DNA of 64,000 nucleotides from Richelia sinica FACHB-800 (lineage in GTDB: Bacteria > Cyanobacteriota > Cyanobacteriia > Cyanobacteriales > Nostocaceae), in NCBI RefSeq assembly GCF_014698825.1, contig NZ_JACJTT010000027.1, positions 1 to 64,000 on the forward strand, in the 5' to 3' direction. A program made the translations under genes and the position numbers. Under the pieces are notes generated by a model. That model was not told the DNA's origin and searched no databases. It was given only the letters and a program-made list of their open reading frames with translations. Within the stretch, counting starts at the first letter, position 1; every line of letters starts with the position of its first letter. Shown here piece by piece: positions 25,440-34,298 of this stretch.

Positions 25440-26522
25440 ATGCAACTATTAAACTCACTAGATAACCAACTCTCAGCACTACCTACACAATTGCAAATAT
25501 CTCTCTACGATATTGTTAATAAGCTAGAAATCTTCTCTCATCATTGTATTAAACATCCAGATTATAAACCGATAGAACTACCAGAATCCTTAGTATCTAG
25601 ATTTCAAACTTTACCCTTGGAAATTCAACATCAACATTTAGGGTTACAGTTGCGAAATTTTCTATATAGTGCTTATTACAATGGTGCTTGGAAACCTGGT
25701 ATAGAAACTGACCCAGAAGAAAAAACTCTTGTAAATAACAGCTTGTTTGGTATAGATATAGAGTTTTATGATCGTTTACATACCAGTAATAAAAGTGAAG
25801 GATACTGGAGTCATGATTGGTTGGTAACAAAAGAAGAAACTGACGGCACGTTAGCTGTTAAAAGGAATGGATTAACTCTACATATCGAACGTGATTTATA
25901 TTTGGCACCAAGAGATCAGAATGCGAAAGTAGGAAATTTAGTTGCCATTAAAATGCCTAAAAATTTAGTACAAAAAGGTTTTTATATGGCAGTTGCTAAT
26001 TTAGGATCGGAACGTAAAAATGATATCGTGAGACTTTACTTTAATTTAACTCCTGATGGGGCAGTATCCATGATGGAAAACTTGACCTCTCAACTTAATA
26101 CTATTCCTATTTCTTTTTCGTTTAAAGCACTTTATAATCCATCCGACTACATTCGTTATGATTCAGCAGTTTTATATTTTGAAAAAAAACAATATGAACT
26201 TGTATATCCGATAATTAATCAGATATATAGAGAAAATCAATCTTATTTTAATGAACAGGTACCTTTATTTACTAAATTACTTGCACCAGGTTTGGCTTGT
26301 GCAGAAGAACCAGCAAAAAAATTCGGTGAACAAGAAAGTTTTGGTACAAACAGATGCCAAATGATTGCCAACGGTTTAATTTCTGCTTGGCAAAGAGGTG
26401 ATGATAGTCCAGAAAGTCGTTTAGCAGCTATTTTAGACGAGTTTACTTTGAGGGAAATTGATTTGCAATGTTCTTATCTGAACAGTGATTCAGAAGATAT
26501 ATACACTCCTTTAGAGGTATGA
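25440..26522 (+). CDS. HopA1-family protein, putative phospho-Ser/Thr lyase (LxmY/TvaD-like)
   Basis: 360 residues from the ATG at 25440. An in-frame TTG at 25374, directly after the kinase stop codon, would give 382 residues; neither has a Shine-Dalgarno, so translational coupling is likely. The protein resembles the HopA1 effector family: LRNFLYSAYYNGAW, the VRLYFNLTPDGAVSMM segment, SFSFKALYNP and, near the end, FGTNRCQMIANGLISAW. Members paired with APH kinases catalyse elimination of phosphate to give dehydroamino acids. Co-transcription with the kinase is nearly certain. No LxmX partner, cyclase, peptidase or exporter follows. Confidence 0.85.
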   Translation: MQLLNSLDNQLSALPTQLQISLYDIVNKLEIFSHHCIKHPDYKPIELPESLVSRFQTLPLEIQHQHLGLQLRNFLYSAYYNGAWKPGIETDPEEKTLVNNSLFGIDIEFYDRLHTSNKSEGYWSHDWLVTKEETDGTLAVKRNGLTLHIERDLYLAPRDQNAKVGNLVAIKMPKNLVQKGFYMAVANLGSERKNDIVRLYFNLTPDGAVSMMENLTSQLNTIPISFSFKALYNPSDYIRYDSAVLYFEKKQYELVYPIINQIYRENQSYFNEQVPLFTKLLAPGLACAEEPAKKFGEQESFGTNRCQMIANGLISAWQRGDDSPESRLAAILDEFTLREIDLQCSYLNSDSEDIYTPLEV

Positions 26523-26917
26523 TTTTGCAAACCTTTTTATGAATAAGTTAGTCTATTACTGAAATTTCCAGAAATTTACATTACCAAAGCTTTAAGGGTG
26601 GGCTTGTCCTACTCTTAAGTACTATGAGTATTGAAAATTATTTTCTAATACTCTAAATGTAGCGTGTGTTGTCTCACAGAGTAAACGCACTGCCAATAAT
26701 TCAAGGTGCGTGAGCCTACAGCATAACACAGCCTACGCACAATTTATATTTCTTTATATACATTGAATTTTTCTCACCGAATTACTTACTTTATGATTTA
26801 TTATGTAGTTTAATTTTTCTTAAATTAGGTATAGAGCTAGCTCTATCTGTGGATAGTCAAAATAGGAGCAAGTAACAACTAATCTTGGAGAATAACCTGT
26901 CTAAAAGATACAAAAAT
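26523..26917. other. Intergenic region after the HopA1 gene
   Basis: About 395 bases with no convincing gene. AT content is high from 26760 onward. No exporter or protease gene is hidden here on either strand. Confidence 0.45.
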
Positions 26918-27157
26918 ATGACATCTAAAATCCCTAAAGACAATCGCCAAGATGATAGCAAATACGACCCAGAAGATAATCCTGGCACAGAAACGAATAT
27001 ACCCACTACGGAGGAAGGGGATACTCCTCTTGATGAAAGATATCGGATGACTGGTCAAGAAGCAGGTACAGAGGTTCGTCAAGGGTCTGAACCTGAAGCA
27101 GCAGGAGGAAAAGTCACAAGACCTGGTCTGCCTAATCAAGGTACAGAATCTCGTTAG
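26918..27157 (+). CDS. Small hydrophilic acidic protein, unknown
   Basis: 79 residues from the ATG at 26918; a TTG at 26885 would add 11. The chain is strongly hydrophilic and Pro/Glu/Thr/Asp-rich (SKYDPEDNPGTETNIPTTEEGDTPLDERYRMTG), probably disordered, without Cys or membrane segment. The regular 'DNPGTE..IPTTEEGDTP' wording looks like a conserved protein and not a random frame, but I know no function. No clear Shine-Dalgarno. Confidence 0.5.
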   Translation: MTSKIPKDNRQDDSKYDPEDNPGTETNIPTTEEGDTPLDERYRMTGQEAGTEVRQGSEPEAAGGKVTRPGLPNQGTESR

Positions 27158-27234
27158 ATAGAAATTGCAGAGAATAGGGCGCTAGGAAGACAAATTTATC
27201 GCTATTCTTCATCTATTTGTCATCCTCGCACCAT

Positions 27235-27328
27235 TAGACATCTGTTGGTAATTAAATGTGCGTGGTTTGAAACTCTTGTAGAGACGTTCCGGCGAAAGCT
27301 TTCTACATTCATTTTCACCAGATGTCTA
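27235..27328. mobile_element. 94-bp MITE-like element, copy A
   Basis: Perfect 10-bp terminal repeats TAGACATCTG (27235-27244) and CAGATGTCTA (27319-27328). The outermost TA could be a TA target duplication of the IS630/Tc1 type. The interior matches 35732-35813 in reverse orientation. The interior also carries the TGTAGAGACGTTCCGG half of the dispersed 'gagacgtt' hairpins. The rest of 27158-27739 shows no gene. Confidence 0.7.
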
Positions 27329-27739
27329 TTTCACATAAAAGAATGTCTATGCTCAATATTATGCAATAACCCGAAGAATTGTGAGACTTGCCATAACATC
27401 CTCTAAAACATAGTCTAAAATTTGATATTGCTTTACAATACCAATATATGGACCATCCTCGACCTTTAGGTCCAGAAACCCAATTACACCAGCATATCCA
27501 CACCTTGACGCTACATCATACCCTAGTCAATTTCAAGCTGATAGAGCAGGTACACACCAGATAGTTGAGCGTACAACCATCGGTGGTTAATAGATGAGAC
27601 TGCTGGTAATTGATGCAAGATTTAGATGATATTGAAATAGTAGAAGCAAGGGGTAGAATTTTGTTCTACCTCTTTTCTCATATTATCTATCACCTGCTAC
27701 ACCAGCATCATCGTTCGATCCAAAACCTAACAGCAACAT

Positions 27740-28171
27740 TTACTTGCCAATATCTTCATTCCACAACTCTGGTTTCTCAGTTATAAATTCACTCATCATC
27801 TGTTGACATTCATTTAAATTTAAATCTATTACTTCCACACCATGAGAAACCATAAATTCTTTCGCACCAGGAAAAGTTTTTGACTCTCCCACAATCACTT
27901 TTTTAATACCAAACTGTACAACCGCACCTGCACATAGGTAGCAAGGCATTAAGGTCGAATATAATGTTGTACCTCTGTAGTTGCCAATTCTGCCAGCATT
28001 GCGAAGACAATCAATTTCGGCGTGGGTGATGGGATCTCCATCTTGAACACGTTTATTGTGTCCTCTACCGATAATTTTGCCATCTTTGATCAAAACAGAA
28101 CCGATAGGAATTCCCCCTTCTTGTCTTCCTTGTTTTGCTTGTTGAATAGCAGCTTGCATAAATTCGTCCAT
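27740..28171 (-). CDS. Nucleoside/cytosine deaminase-like zinc enzyme
   Basis: 143 residues of the cytidine/deoxycytidylate deaminase superfamily. It has the zinc/catalytic motifs HAE (H50, E52) and PCYLC (C77, C80), and the ITHAEIDCLRNAGR segment and C-terminal FITEKPELWNEDIG typical of yeast-type cytosine deaminase-like proteins. It likely deaminates a free pyrimidine or a related base. The CAGGAG Shine-Dalgarno overlaps the region just before the divergent nucleoside hydrolase gene, only 16 bases away. Confidence 0.87.
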   Translation of the reverse strand: MDEFMQAAIQQAKQGRQEGGIPIGSVLIKDGKIIGRGHNKRVQDGDPITHAEIDCLRNAGRIGNYRGTTLYSTLMPCYLCAGAVVQFGIKKVIVGESKTFPGAKEFMVSHGVEVIDLNLNECQQMMSEFITEKPELWNEDIGK

Positions 28172-28187
28172 TTGCGAAACTCCTGTA

Positions 28188-29114
28188 ATGAAGAAGAAAC
28201 AACTTGTATTAATGGATCATGACGGTGGTGTAGATGACTATTTAGCTACTATGCTGCTGTTGACAATGGAACATATCGAACTTCTGGGTGTGGTGGTGAC
28301 TCCCGCAGATTGCTATATTCCAGCAGCTGTAAGTGCTACTCGGAAAATTATTGATTTGATGGGATTTTCTCATATTCCTGTGGCAGAAAGTACCGTGAGA
28401 GGAATTAATCCTTTTCCACGACTTTATCGGCGTGATTCTTTGATAGTGGATTATTTACCAATTCTCAATCAACAGGATTTTCTGACTACACCTTTAGTTG
28501 CTAAATCTGGACAAAATTTCATGGTGCAGATATTACAGAATGCACCAGAACCAGTAACCTTGATGGTAACTGGCCCATTAACTACAGTTGCAACGGCTTT
28601 AGAAATAGCGCCAGAAATCGAGGACAAGATTGACCAAATTATCTGGATGGGAGGTGCGTTGAATGTTCCAGGAAATGTGGAAAAAAGTTTAGAAGCTGGA
28701 CAAGATGGTTCTGCGGAATGGAATGTTTACTGGGATGCAATTTCCGTGGCAAAGGTCTGGAAAACAAAAATTAAAATTATTATGTGTCCTTTAGATTTAA
28801 CCAATAATGTACCTGTGACATTAGATTTAGTCCAAAAAATGGGAAAACAACGCCAATATCCTCTTTCTGATTTGGCAGGTCAATGTTATGCCTTAGTCGT
28901 CCCCCAAGATTATTATTTTTGGGATGTATTAGCAACTGCTTATTTAGGTAAACCAGAGTTTTATGAATTGCGGGCATGGGAAACAGAAATTATTACTTCT
29001 GGTTTGAGTCAAGGCAGAACTAAAATTGTTAAAGATGGAAGAATAATTTATGCCATGGATAAAGTAGATAAGCAGGCTTTTTATAACTATATTTTACAAC
29101 AGTGGCAACGCTAA
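28188..29114 (+). CDS. iunH: Inosine-uridine preferring nucleoside hydrolase family protein
   Basis: 308 residues. The calcium-binding signature DHDGGVDDYLA (D10, D12, D16, D17) opens the protein. MVTGPLTTVATAL, then IWMGGALNVPGN and EWNVYWDA complete the nucleoside hydrolase fold. It should cleave the N-glycosidic bond of ribonucleosides to free base and ribose. It is divergent from the deaminase with a 16-base spacer, which fits a base-salvage pair: the hydrolase frees pyrimidine bases and the deaminase acts on them. Confidence 0.9.
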   Translation: MKKKQLVLMDHDGGVDDYLATMLLLTMEHIELLGVVVTPADCYIPAAVSATRKIIDLMGFSHIPVAESTVRGINPFPRLYRRDSLIVDYLPILNQQDFLTTPLVAKSGQNFMVQILQNAPEPVTLMVTGPLTTVATALEIAPEIEDKIDQIIWMGGALNVPGNVEKSLEAGQDGSAEWNVYWDAISVAKVWKTKIKIIMCPLDLTNNVPVTLDLVQKMGKQRQYPLSDLAGQCYALVVPQDYYFWDVLATAYLGKPEFYELRAWETEIITSGLSQGRTKIVKDGRIIYAMDKVDKQAFYNYILQQWQR

Positions 29115-29150
29115 TAGGTGTTGTAAATTAAAATTGCTACCACTACAATA

Positions 29151-29180
29151 AGTAGTTGATAGTCACAGCTATCAACTACT
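29151..29180. terminator. Hairpin between convergent genes
   Basis: A perfect 12-bp stem (AGTAGTTGATAG / CTATCAACTACT) with a 6-nt loop lies between the ends of the nucleoside hydrolase gene (+) and the three-repeat protein gene (-). No T tract on either side, so it is a likely mRNA end-stabiliser or a weak bidirectional terminator. Confidence 0.55.
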
Positions 29181-29234
29181 ACAACTAAGCCCAGCTATTA
29201 CTTATATAGTCACATTCTTTTCTCGTCCAGCATA

Positions 29235-31058
29235 TTAATCATCATCGTCATCGTCGTCATTATCATAATCATGAACATTGCCACTGGTACCTGCATAACT
29301 AATGTTCGTGATTTCGTTGATGCTACTCACCTGAGTAATATCTCTGTAATCCAGAATGTTTTCAAATACAACTCTTTGGTCTCGCTGACTTGCTAAGTCA
29401 TAGCGAATTTGGGCTATAACTTTTAATTGAGACCTTGATAAATCAACACCTCTAATTTGCAATTGATTAAAATCAATAATTTCTGGACTTAATCTGAATT
29501 GTCCTGCTTGTTCTTCAATTAATCTGGAGCCTGTAGTGTTATAAATTTGTACCCAGCTATTGGCACGTCGAGCGTAAACCGTATAAACAGCATTGGCATA
29601 TCTAGTCACTGGCTTATCTAGTACATCCATTTGGACAACTAGTGCATTTCGACGGGAATTAACTAACCTGCCACATTTTAAGTAGGTACTCCAATTGTTG
29701 GTCCGAAAATATTTAGCTGAACGATGCTTTTTCTTTTTCTTGTCTCGACGATTATGGTTGTGTTCTCTATCATCATTACGAACATTCGTTGTTGTTCTGG
29801 TATAGCTAATATTCTTGATTTGGTTAATGCTACTAAATTCAGCAATATCTCTGTAATTGAAGATATGTTCAAACACGACTGATTGATCAGGCTGACTAGT
29901 TAAATCATAACGAATTTGAGCCACAACTCTCAATTCTGTTCTCGATAACTCGCTACCTCTAATTTGCAGTTGATTAAAATCAATGATTTCTGGCTCTAAT
30001 CTAAATTGTCCTCTTTGTCCTTCAATTATTCTAGAACCAGTGGAACTATATAGTTGTGCCCAACTATTGTTCCGTTTAGCATATAAAGAGTAAACTACAT
30101 TCGCATCTCTAGTGACAGGTTTGTCTAACACATCCATTTGGATCACTATGGCATTTCGCTGGGAATTTACCAACTTAGCAGACTTTAAGTATGTATTCCA
30201 GTTCTGGGAACGAAAATACTTAAATGAACGATATTGTTCCCTACTATAGTTCTGCTGATAATTGTTATGTCTTCTTCTATCGTCATCATCTTCGTCATCA
30301 TCATCACGCTCATTATTTCTTGTGCTGGTATAGTTGATATTGGTGATTTCATTGATGCTACTAAATTGTGCAATATCTCTGTAATTGAAGATATTTTCAA
30401 ATTCTACTCTTTGATCACGCTGACTGGACAAATCATAGCGAATCTGTGCAACAACTCTCAATTCAGCCCTAGATAAATCAATACCTCTCAGTTGCAATTG
30501 ATTAAAATCAATAATTTCTGGACTTAATCTGAATTGTCCTGCTTGTTCTTCAATTAATCTTGCACCTGTAGTGTTATAGATTTGAACCCAACTATTTGAA
30601 CGTCGAGCATATACAGTGTAAACAGCATTAGCATATCTAGTGATGGGTTTGTCTAGCACATCCATTTGGATAACTAGTGCATTTTGCCGGGAATTCACTA
30701 ACCTGCCACATTTTAAGAATGTATTCCAATTCTTAGAGCGAAAATGCCTAACTGAACGATATTTTTTCTTTTTATAGTTATGCCGCTCGTGGTGACGTTT
30801 TTTGTCATCATCATCGTCATCGTCGTCATCTTTATCTTTTTTAGCAATCAATAAATTTGAGTCTTGCTTGTTCCCTAACTGATGGGGAAAAAAATTATTT
30901 TCTTGCTGTTGTAAATCTATAGTCTGAGCTTGTAAATCTTCTAATTGAGTTGTGGCAGAAAGAACTTGTAAGGGAGAAGATACAGCCACTAATATAGATA
31001 GACTGCTAAAAGTCACAGCACTCCTACCACACAAAGCCAACACAGTTTTGAGCGACAT
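29235..31058 (-). CDS. Secreted three-repeat protein with Asp-rich/basic linkers
   Basis: 607 residues. A signal peptide (about 1-35) is followed by three copies of a roughly 140-residue module, with FR..NW at about 106, 282 and 451. Each module contains NWxTYLK, then VxQMDVLDKPxTR, then QFRLxPEIIDFNQLQ, and ends in a YRDI segment. Linkers combine poly-Asp with His/Lys/Arg clusters, and the C-terminus ends in seven Asp. Cys occurs in modules 1 and 3 (LKCGRL) but not in 2. The poly-Asp blocks suggest cation or mineral binding. Family not recognised. Confidence 0.75.
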   Translation of the reverse strand: MSLKTVLALCGRSAVTFSSLSILVAVSSPLQVLSATTQLEDLQAQTIDLQQQENNFFPHQLGNKQDSNLLIAKKDKDDDDDDDDDKKRHHERHNYKKKKYRSVRHFRSKNWNTFLKCGRLVNSRQNALVIQMDVLDKPITRYANAVYTVYARRSNSWVQIYNTTGARLIEEQAGQFRLSPEIIDFNQLQLRGIDLSRAELRVVAQIRYDLSSQRDQRVEFENIFNYRDIAQFSSINEITNINYTSTRNNERDDDDEDDDDRRRHNNYQQNYSREQYRSFKYFRSQNWNTYLKSAKLVNSQRNAIVIQMDVLDKPVTRDANVVYSLYAKRNNSWAQLYSSTGSRIIEGQRGQFRLEPEIIDFNQLQIRGSELSRTELRVVAQIRYDLTSQPDQSVVFEHIFNYRDIAEFSSINQIKNISYTRTTTNVRNDDREHNHNRRDKKKKKHRSAKYFRTNNWSTYLKCGRLVNSRRNALVVQMDVLDKPVTRYANAVYTVYARRANSWVQIYNTTGSRLIEEQAGQFRLSPEIIDFNQLQIRGVDLSRSQLKVIAQIRYDLASQRDQRVVFENILDYRDITQVSSINEITNISYAGTSGNVHDYDNDDDDDDD

Positions 31059-31593
31059 AACAATCCTTATTCGACTTGTCTATTGAGCTGATATAGGAAA
31101 TTCAGCACTCAGGATTTACTGAGTTTCTAATCGCAAGGACTGATGGTTATAAATATAAGTTCCTGAATCTGTGTAATTTAAGGAGACTTATTAATTTTCT
31201 GTTTTCCGTCTGATTTAGCTAAAATCAGTGAAAATAAAGTATCCTTTTATGGTATTATTTTTGGATTTTCAATTTGCTATTGATCAGGTAGCTGGAAATA
31301 GGTTCAGTATTTCATCCTGATTTTTTGGACAATTTATGATAAAAGTCAAAATTCTTCTTAATATAGACATATCCGTTAAAAACCTCAAACCCTGATAAAT
31401 CAAGGGTCAATATCTAATTTTTGGAGATATCTAATGTGCTTCCCAATTGCATACTGAGGGTGGGCAAGATACTTGCACCACAAGAGTTGAATTTGTATGC
31501 AATGCAATTTAATAGGAACGCAACAGCTTATTTATTAAGAAGTATAGATTTTTATCTATTATGACAATTTAATATTCTTTTAATAAACTTCAT
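31059..31593. other. Intergenic region, 535 bp, no gene seen
   Basis: AT-rich DNA upstream of the minus-strand three-repeat gene. It should hold that gene's promoter. No repeat or hairpin stands out. Confidence 0.45.
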
Positions 31594-31905
31594 TTGTCAA
31601 TGTCATACATTGAGACGAATCACTGTAAGCTGTTTTCATTGAATATCAATATGAATGAAAATCATGGATTAAATGTGAGTTACCGAATATTACATTATCT
31701 GGTGCGATACAAGCTCGGTTGCAAGCTGAAAGTACCACGACCATACAGTGTCAACCAAAAGCCAAAAGCAATAGAGACATTTAAAAAAAACATTCCACAA
31801 GCACTGATAATATTACAAAAATTAACAATAACCTTTATTTTGCCGCTGCAAAGACTTGTTGGGCTGCTGCCCCCGAACCCTGGCTTCGCGGTGTCAGTGC
31901 TCTAA
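31594..31905 (+). pseudogene. IS630-family transposase N-terminal remnant
   Basis: The frame 31660-31800 encodes a winged-helix piece (LNVSYRILHYLVRYKLGCKLKVPRP, then ETFKKN) that resembles the second HTH domain of IS630 transposases. No DDE catalytic domain follows: the frame turns into unrelated sequence and stops at 31905. I read it as a decayed transposase fragment. It lies beside the bicA remnant and the GC-richer sbt segment, and so marks an old insertion site. Confidence 0.5.
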
Positions 31906-32230
31906 AAACCATAGAAAAATCCCTATACTCACAAAAACTTTTTTCTTGCTCACTCAGTAAGTATTCCTACCCAGAGTGGCGTAAGGTTAAGAATATCCAA
32001 ATGATTTAACTACTACGATTTAGTTTTTCAGAGATTAAAGTTCCTCGGCAATCATTATCGGCAGTCTGTTGTTGAGACTTCTTTGAGTGCGCGATAAGCC
32101 GGGTACGGCTTGCGCCAAAGGCGATCGCAGATGTTTAGATTCTATTCTCCATGCGACTTTTATCTATAACCCATCCTTTCTATGAAAAGGGTCGCTTCTA
32201 GTTAGTTTAATCTACCGTTTATTTACCTTA

Positions 32231-32450
32231 ATGATAGCAATCACCAATCCCATCCAGTTTAATCACCTCCGGAGCGATATCTTCGGTACTGTCACTGCTG
32301 CGGTTGTCTCATTACCTCTTGCCTTCGGCGTAGGGCCCCCCTCGATAGACTCTATGGGGCAGTTTGTGGCGGCTTTTTTGCGGCCATGTTTGGTGCTACC
32401 CCAACGTTGTTCTCTAAACCAACCGAGTCAATGACCGTAAGCTATGTCTA
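32231..32450 (+). pseudogene. bicA: bicA-like SulP bicarbonate transporter, N-terminal remnant
   Basis: The first frame gives ITNPIQFNHLRSDIFGTVTAAVVSLPLAFGVG, the usual SulP/BicA start. One frameshift near 32355 moves the homology to the next frame, which reads GAVCGGFFAAMFGATPTLF and then SKPTESMTV, the next conserved SulP block. Homology ends after this, about 95 bases before sbtA. About 70 codons of a protein normally over 550 residues remain, so it cannot be functional. It probably derives from a bicA-sbtA gene pair. Confidence 0.72.
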
Positions 32451-32546
32451 CAGTGTCTTATCCAGCACCTCACTCTTACTCTCTTTAACTCTTTCAAGTT
32501 CATTTATTGTAATACTCCTCATCAGAGGAAGCACAAGGAGGCATTC

Positions 32547-33659
32547 GTGGATTTTTTGTCCCTGTTCGTTAAGGACTTCATTCTTCAATTGCAGTCCCCA
32601 ACACTCGCCTTTTTGATTGGTGGGATGATCATTGCTGCCCTTGGTAGCGAATTGGTCATTCCCGAGGCGATTTGTACGATCATCGTCTTTATGCTGCTGA
32701 CCAAAATCGGTCTAACCGGTGGAATTGCGATCCGTAATTCCAACCTGACGGAGATGGTGTTACCCATGATCTTTGCCATCATGGTAGGGATTCTTGTTGT
32801 CTTCATCGCGCGATATACATTGGCTAAACTGCCAAAGGTCAAAGTCGTCGATGCGATCGCCACTGGGGGGTTGTTTGGAGCCGTGAGTGGTTCTACCATG
32901 GCTGCCGGTCTGACGGTACTGGAAGAACAAAAAATTTCATACGAGGCATGGGCTGGCGCACTCTATCCCTTCATGGATATCCCAGCGCTCGTAACTGCGA
33001 TTGTTGTGGCTAACATTTACCTCAACAAGAAAAAACGTAAAGAAGCAGTCTACTCTACTGAACAGCCTGTTGCGGCTGGTGATTATCCCGATCAAAAAGA
33101 TTATCCCAGCACCCGGCAGGAGTATCTCAGCCAGCAGCAGGATGCTGGGGATAATAAGGTCAAGATATGGCCAATTATCGAGGAAAGCCTCCGGGGTCCT
33201 GCCTTATCGGCAATGTTGTTAGGTCTTGCGCTGGGACTGTTCACCCAACCGGAAAGTGTCTATAAAAGCTTCTACGATCCCGCCTTTCGTGGCTTGCTTT
33301 CGATCTTGATGCTGGTCATGGGGATGGAAGCTTGGTCAAGAATTGGTGAACTGCGTAAGGTAGCCCAGTGGTATGTTGTGTATAGTGTGGTGGCACCGTT
33401 TATCCATGGGCTAATTGCCTTCGGTCTCGGTATGATTGCCCACTACGCCACGGGATTCAGCTGGGGTGGTGTCGTGATGCTAGCTGTCATCGCCTCCTCC
33501 AGTTCTGACATCTCAGGACCACCCACCTTGCGAGCCGGTATCCCGTCAGCCAATCCCTCCGCCTATATAGGTGCATCCACAGCCGTCGGTACGCCAGTTG
33601 CGATCGGCTTGTGTATACCGTTCTTTGTCGGGCTTGCCCAGGCACTCAGCGGCAAGTAA
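32547..33659 (+). CDS. sbtA: Sodium-dependent bicarbonate transporter SbtA
   Basis: 370 residues, the usual SbtA length. About ten membrane segments lie in two inverted halves with a hydrophilic cytoplasmic loop (about 157-205) between them. Conserved blocks include GLFGAVSGSTMAAGLT, LYPFMDIPALV and ASSSDISGPPTLRAGIP, which carries the Ser/Asp residues at the bicarbonate/Na site. It takes up bicarbonate with Na+ for the carbon-concentrating mechanism. The start is a GTG behind AAGGAGG. Base composition is visibly GC-richer than the flanks. sbtB follows. Confidence 0.95.
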   Translation: MDFLSLFVKDFILQLQSPTLAFLIGGMIIAALGSELVIPEAICTIIVFMLLTKIGLTGGIAIRNSNLTEMVLPMIFAIMVGILVVFIARYTLAKLPKVKVVDAIATGGLFGAVSGSTMAAGLTVLEEQKISYEAWAGALYPFMDIPALVTAIVVANIYLNKKKRKEAVYSTEQPVAAGDYPDQKDYPSTRQEYLSQQQDAGDNKVKIWPIIEESLRGPALSAMLLGLALGLFTQPESVYKSFYDPAFRGLLSILMLVMGMEAWSRIGELRKVAQWYVVYSVVAPFIHGLIAFGLGMIAHYATGFSWGGVVMLAVIASSSSDISGPPTLRAGIPSANPSAYIGASTAVGTPVAIGLCIPFFVGLAQALSGK

Positions 33660-33726
33660 TTCCAGACGGGTCGCGGTCTGTCAGCGCTCCGGTGAACGGG
33701 CAGACCTGGTAGATCAATGTACATAA

Positions 33727-34077
<351 letters not shown>

Positions 34078-34164
34078 ATCGAGATGACACGCCACGAAAG
34101 GAACAAGTGAGCCTGCGAGTTTCTCTGGGTCAGACGGCTATTGCATCAAGACAAGGTAGACCCT

Positions 34165-34192
34165 AAAAGCCGAGGTCATGACCTCGGCTTTT
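34165..34192. terminator. Terminator of the sbtA-sbtB operon
   Basis: A perfect 28-base palindrome AAAAGCCGAGGTCA / TGACCTCGGCTTTT. The A tract in one arm and T tract in the other make it able to end transcription in both directions. Confidence 0.8.
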
Positions 34193-34298
34193 GAGTAACC
34201 ATGTTTCGTGTCCGCAGTACGTTGCCCCTGGCGCAGAAGTAATTCCCCCCGCAGTTTTATGAATCCCTCAAACCCTTAACCTTCATCCCTTTAAACTC

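Noticed and set aside
22960-26522. Classical class V lanthipeptide cluster
   Set aside because: The kinase/HopA1 pair fits, but no precursor has Cys, and no LxmX or Cys-decarboxylase gene is present, so thioether rings cannot be claimed.
32585-32899. Minus-strand frame inside sbtA
   Set aside because: Antisense to a highly conserved SbtA segment, with no start signal.
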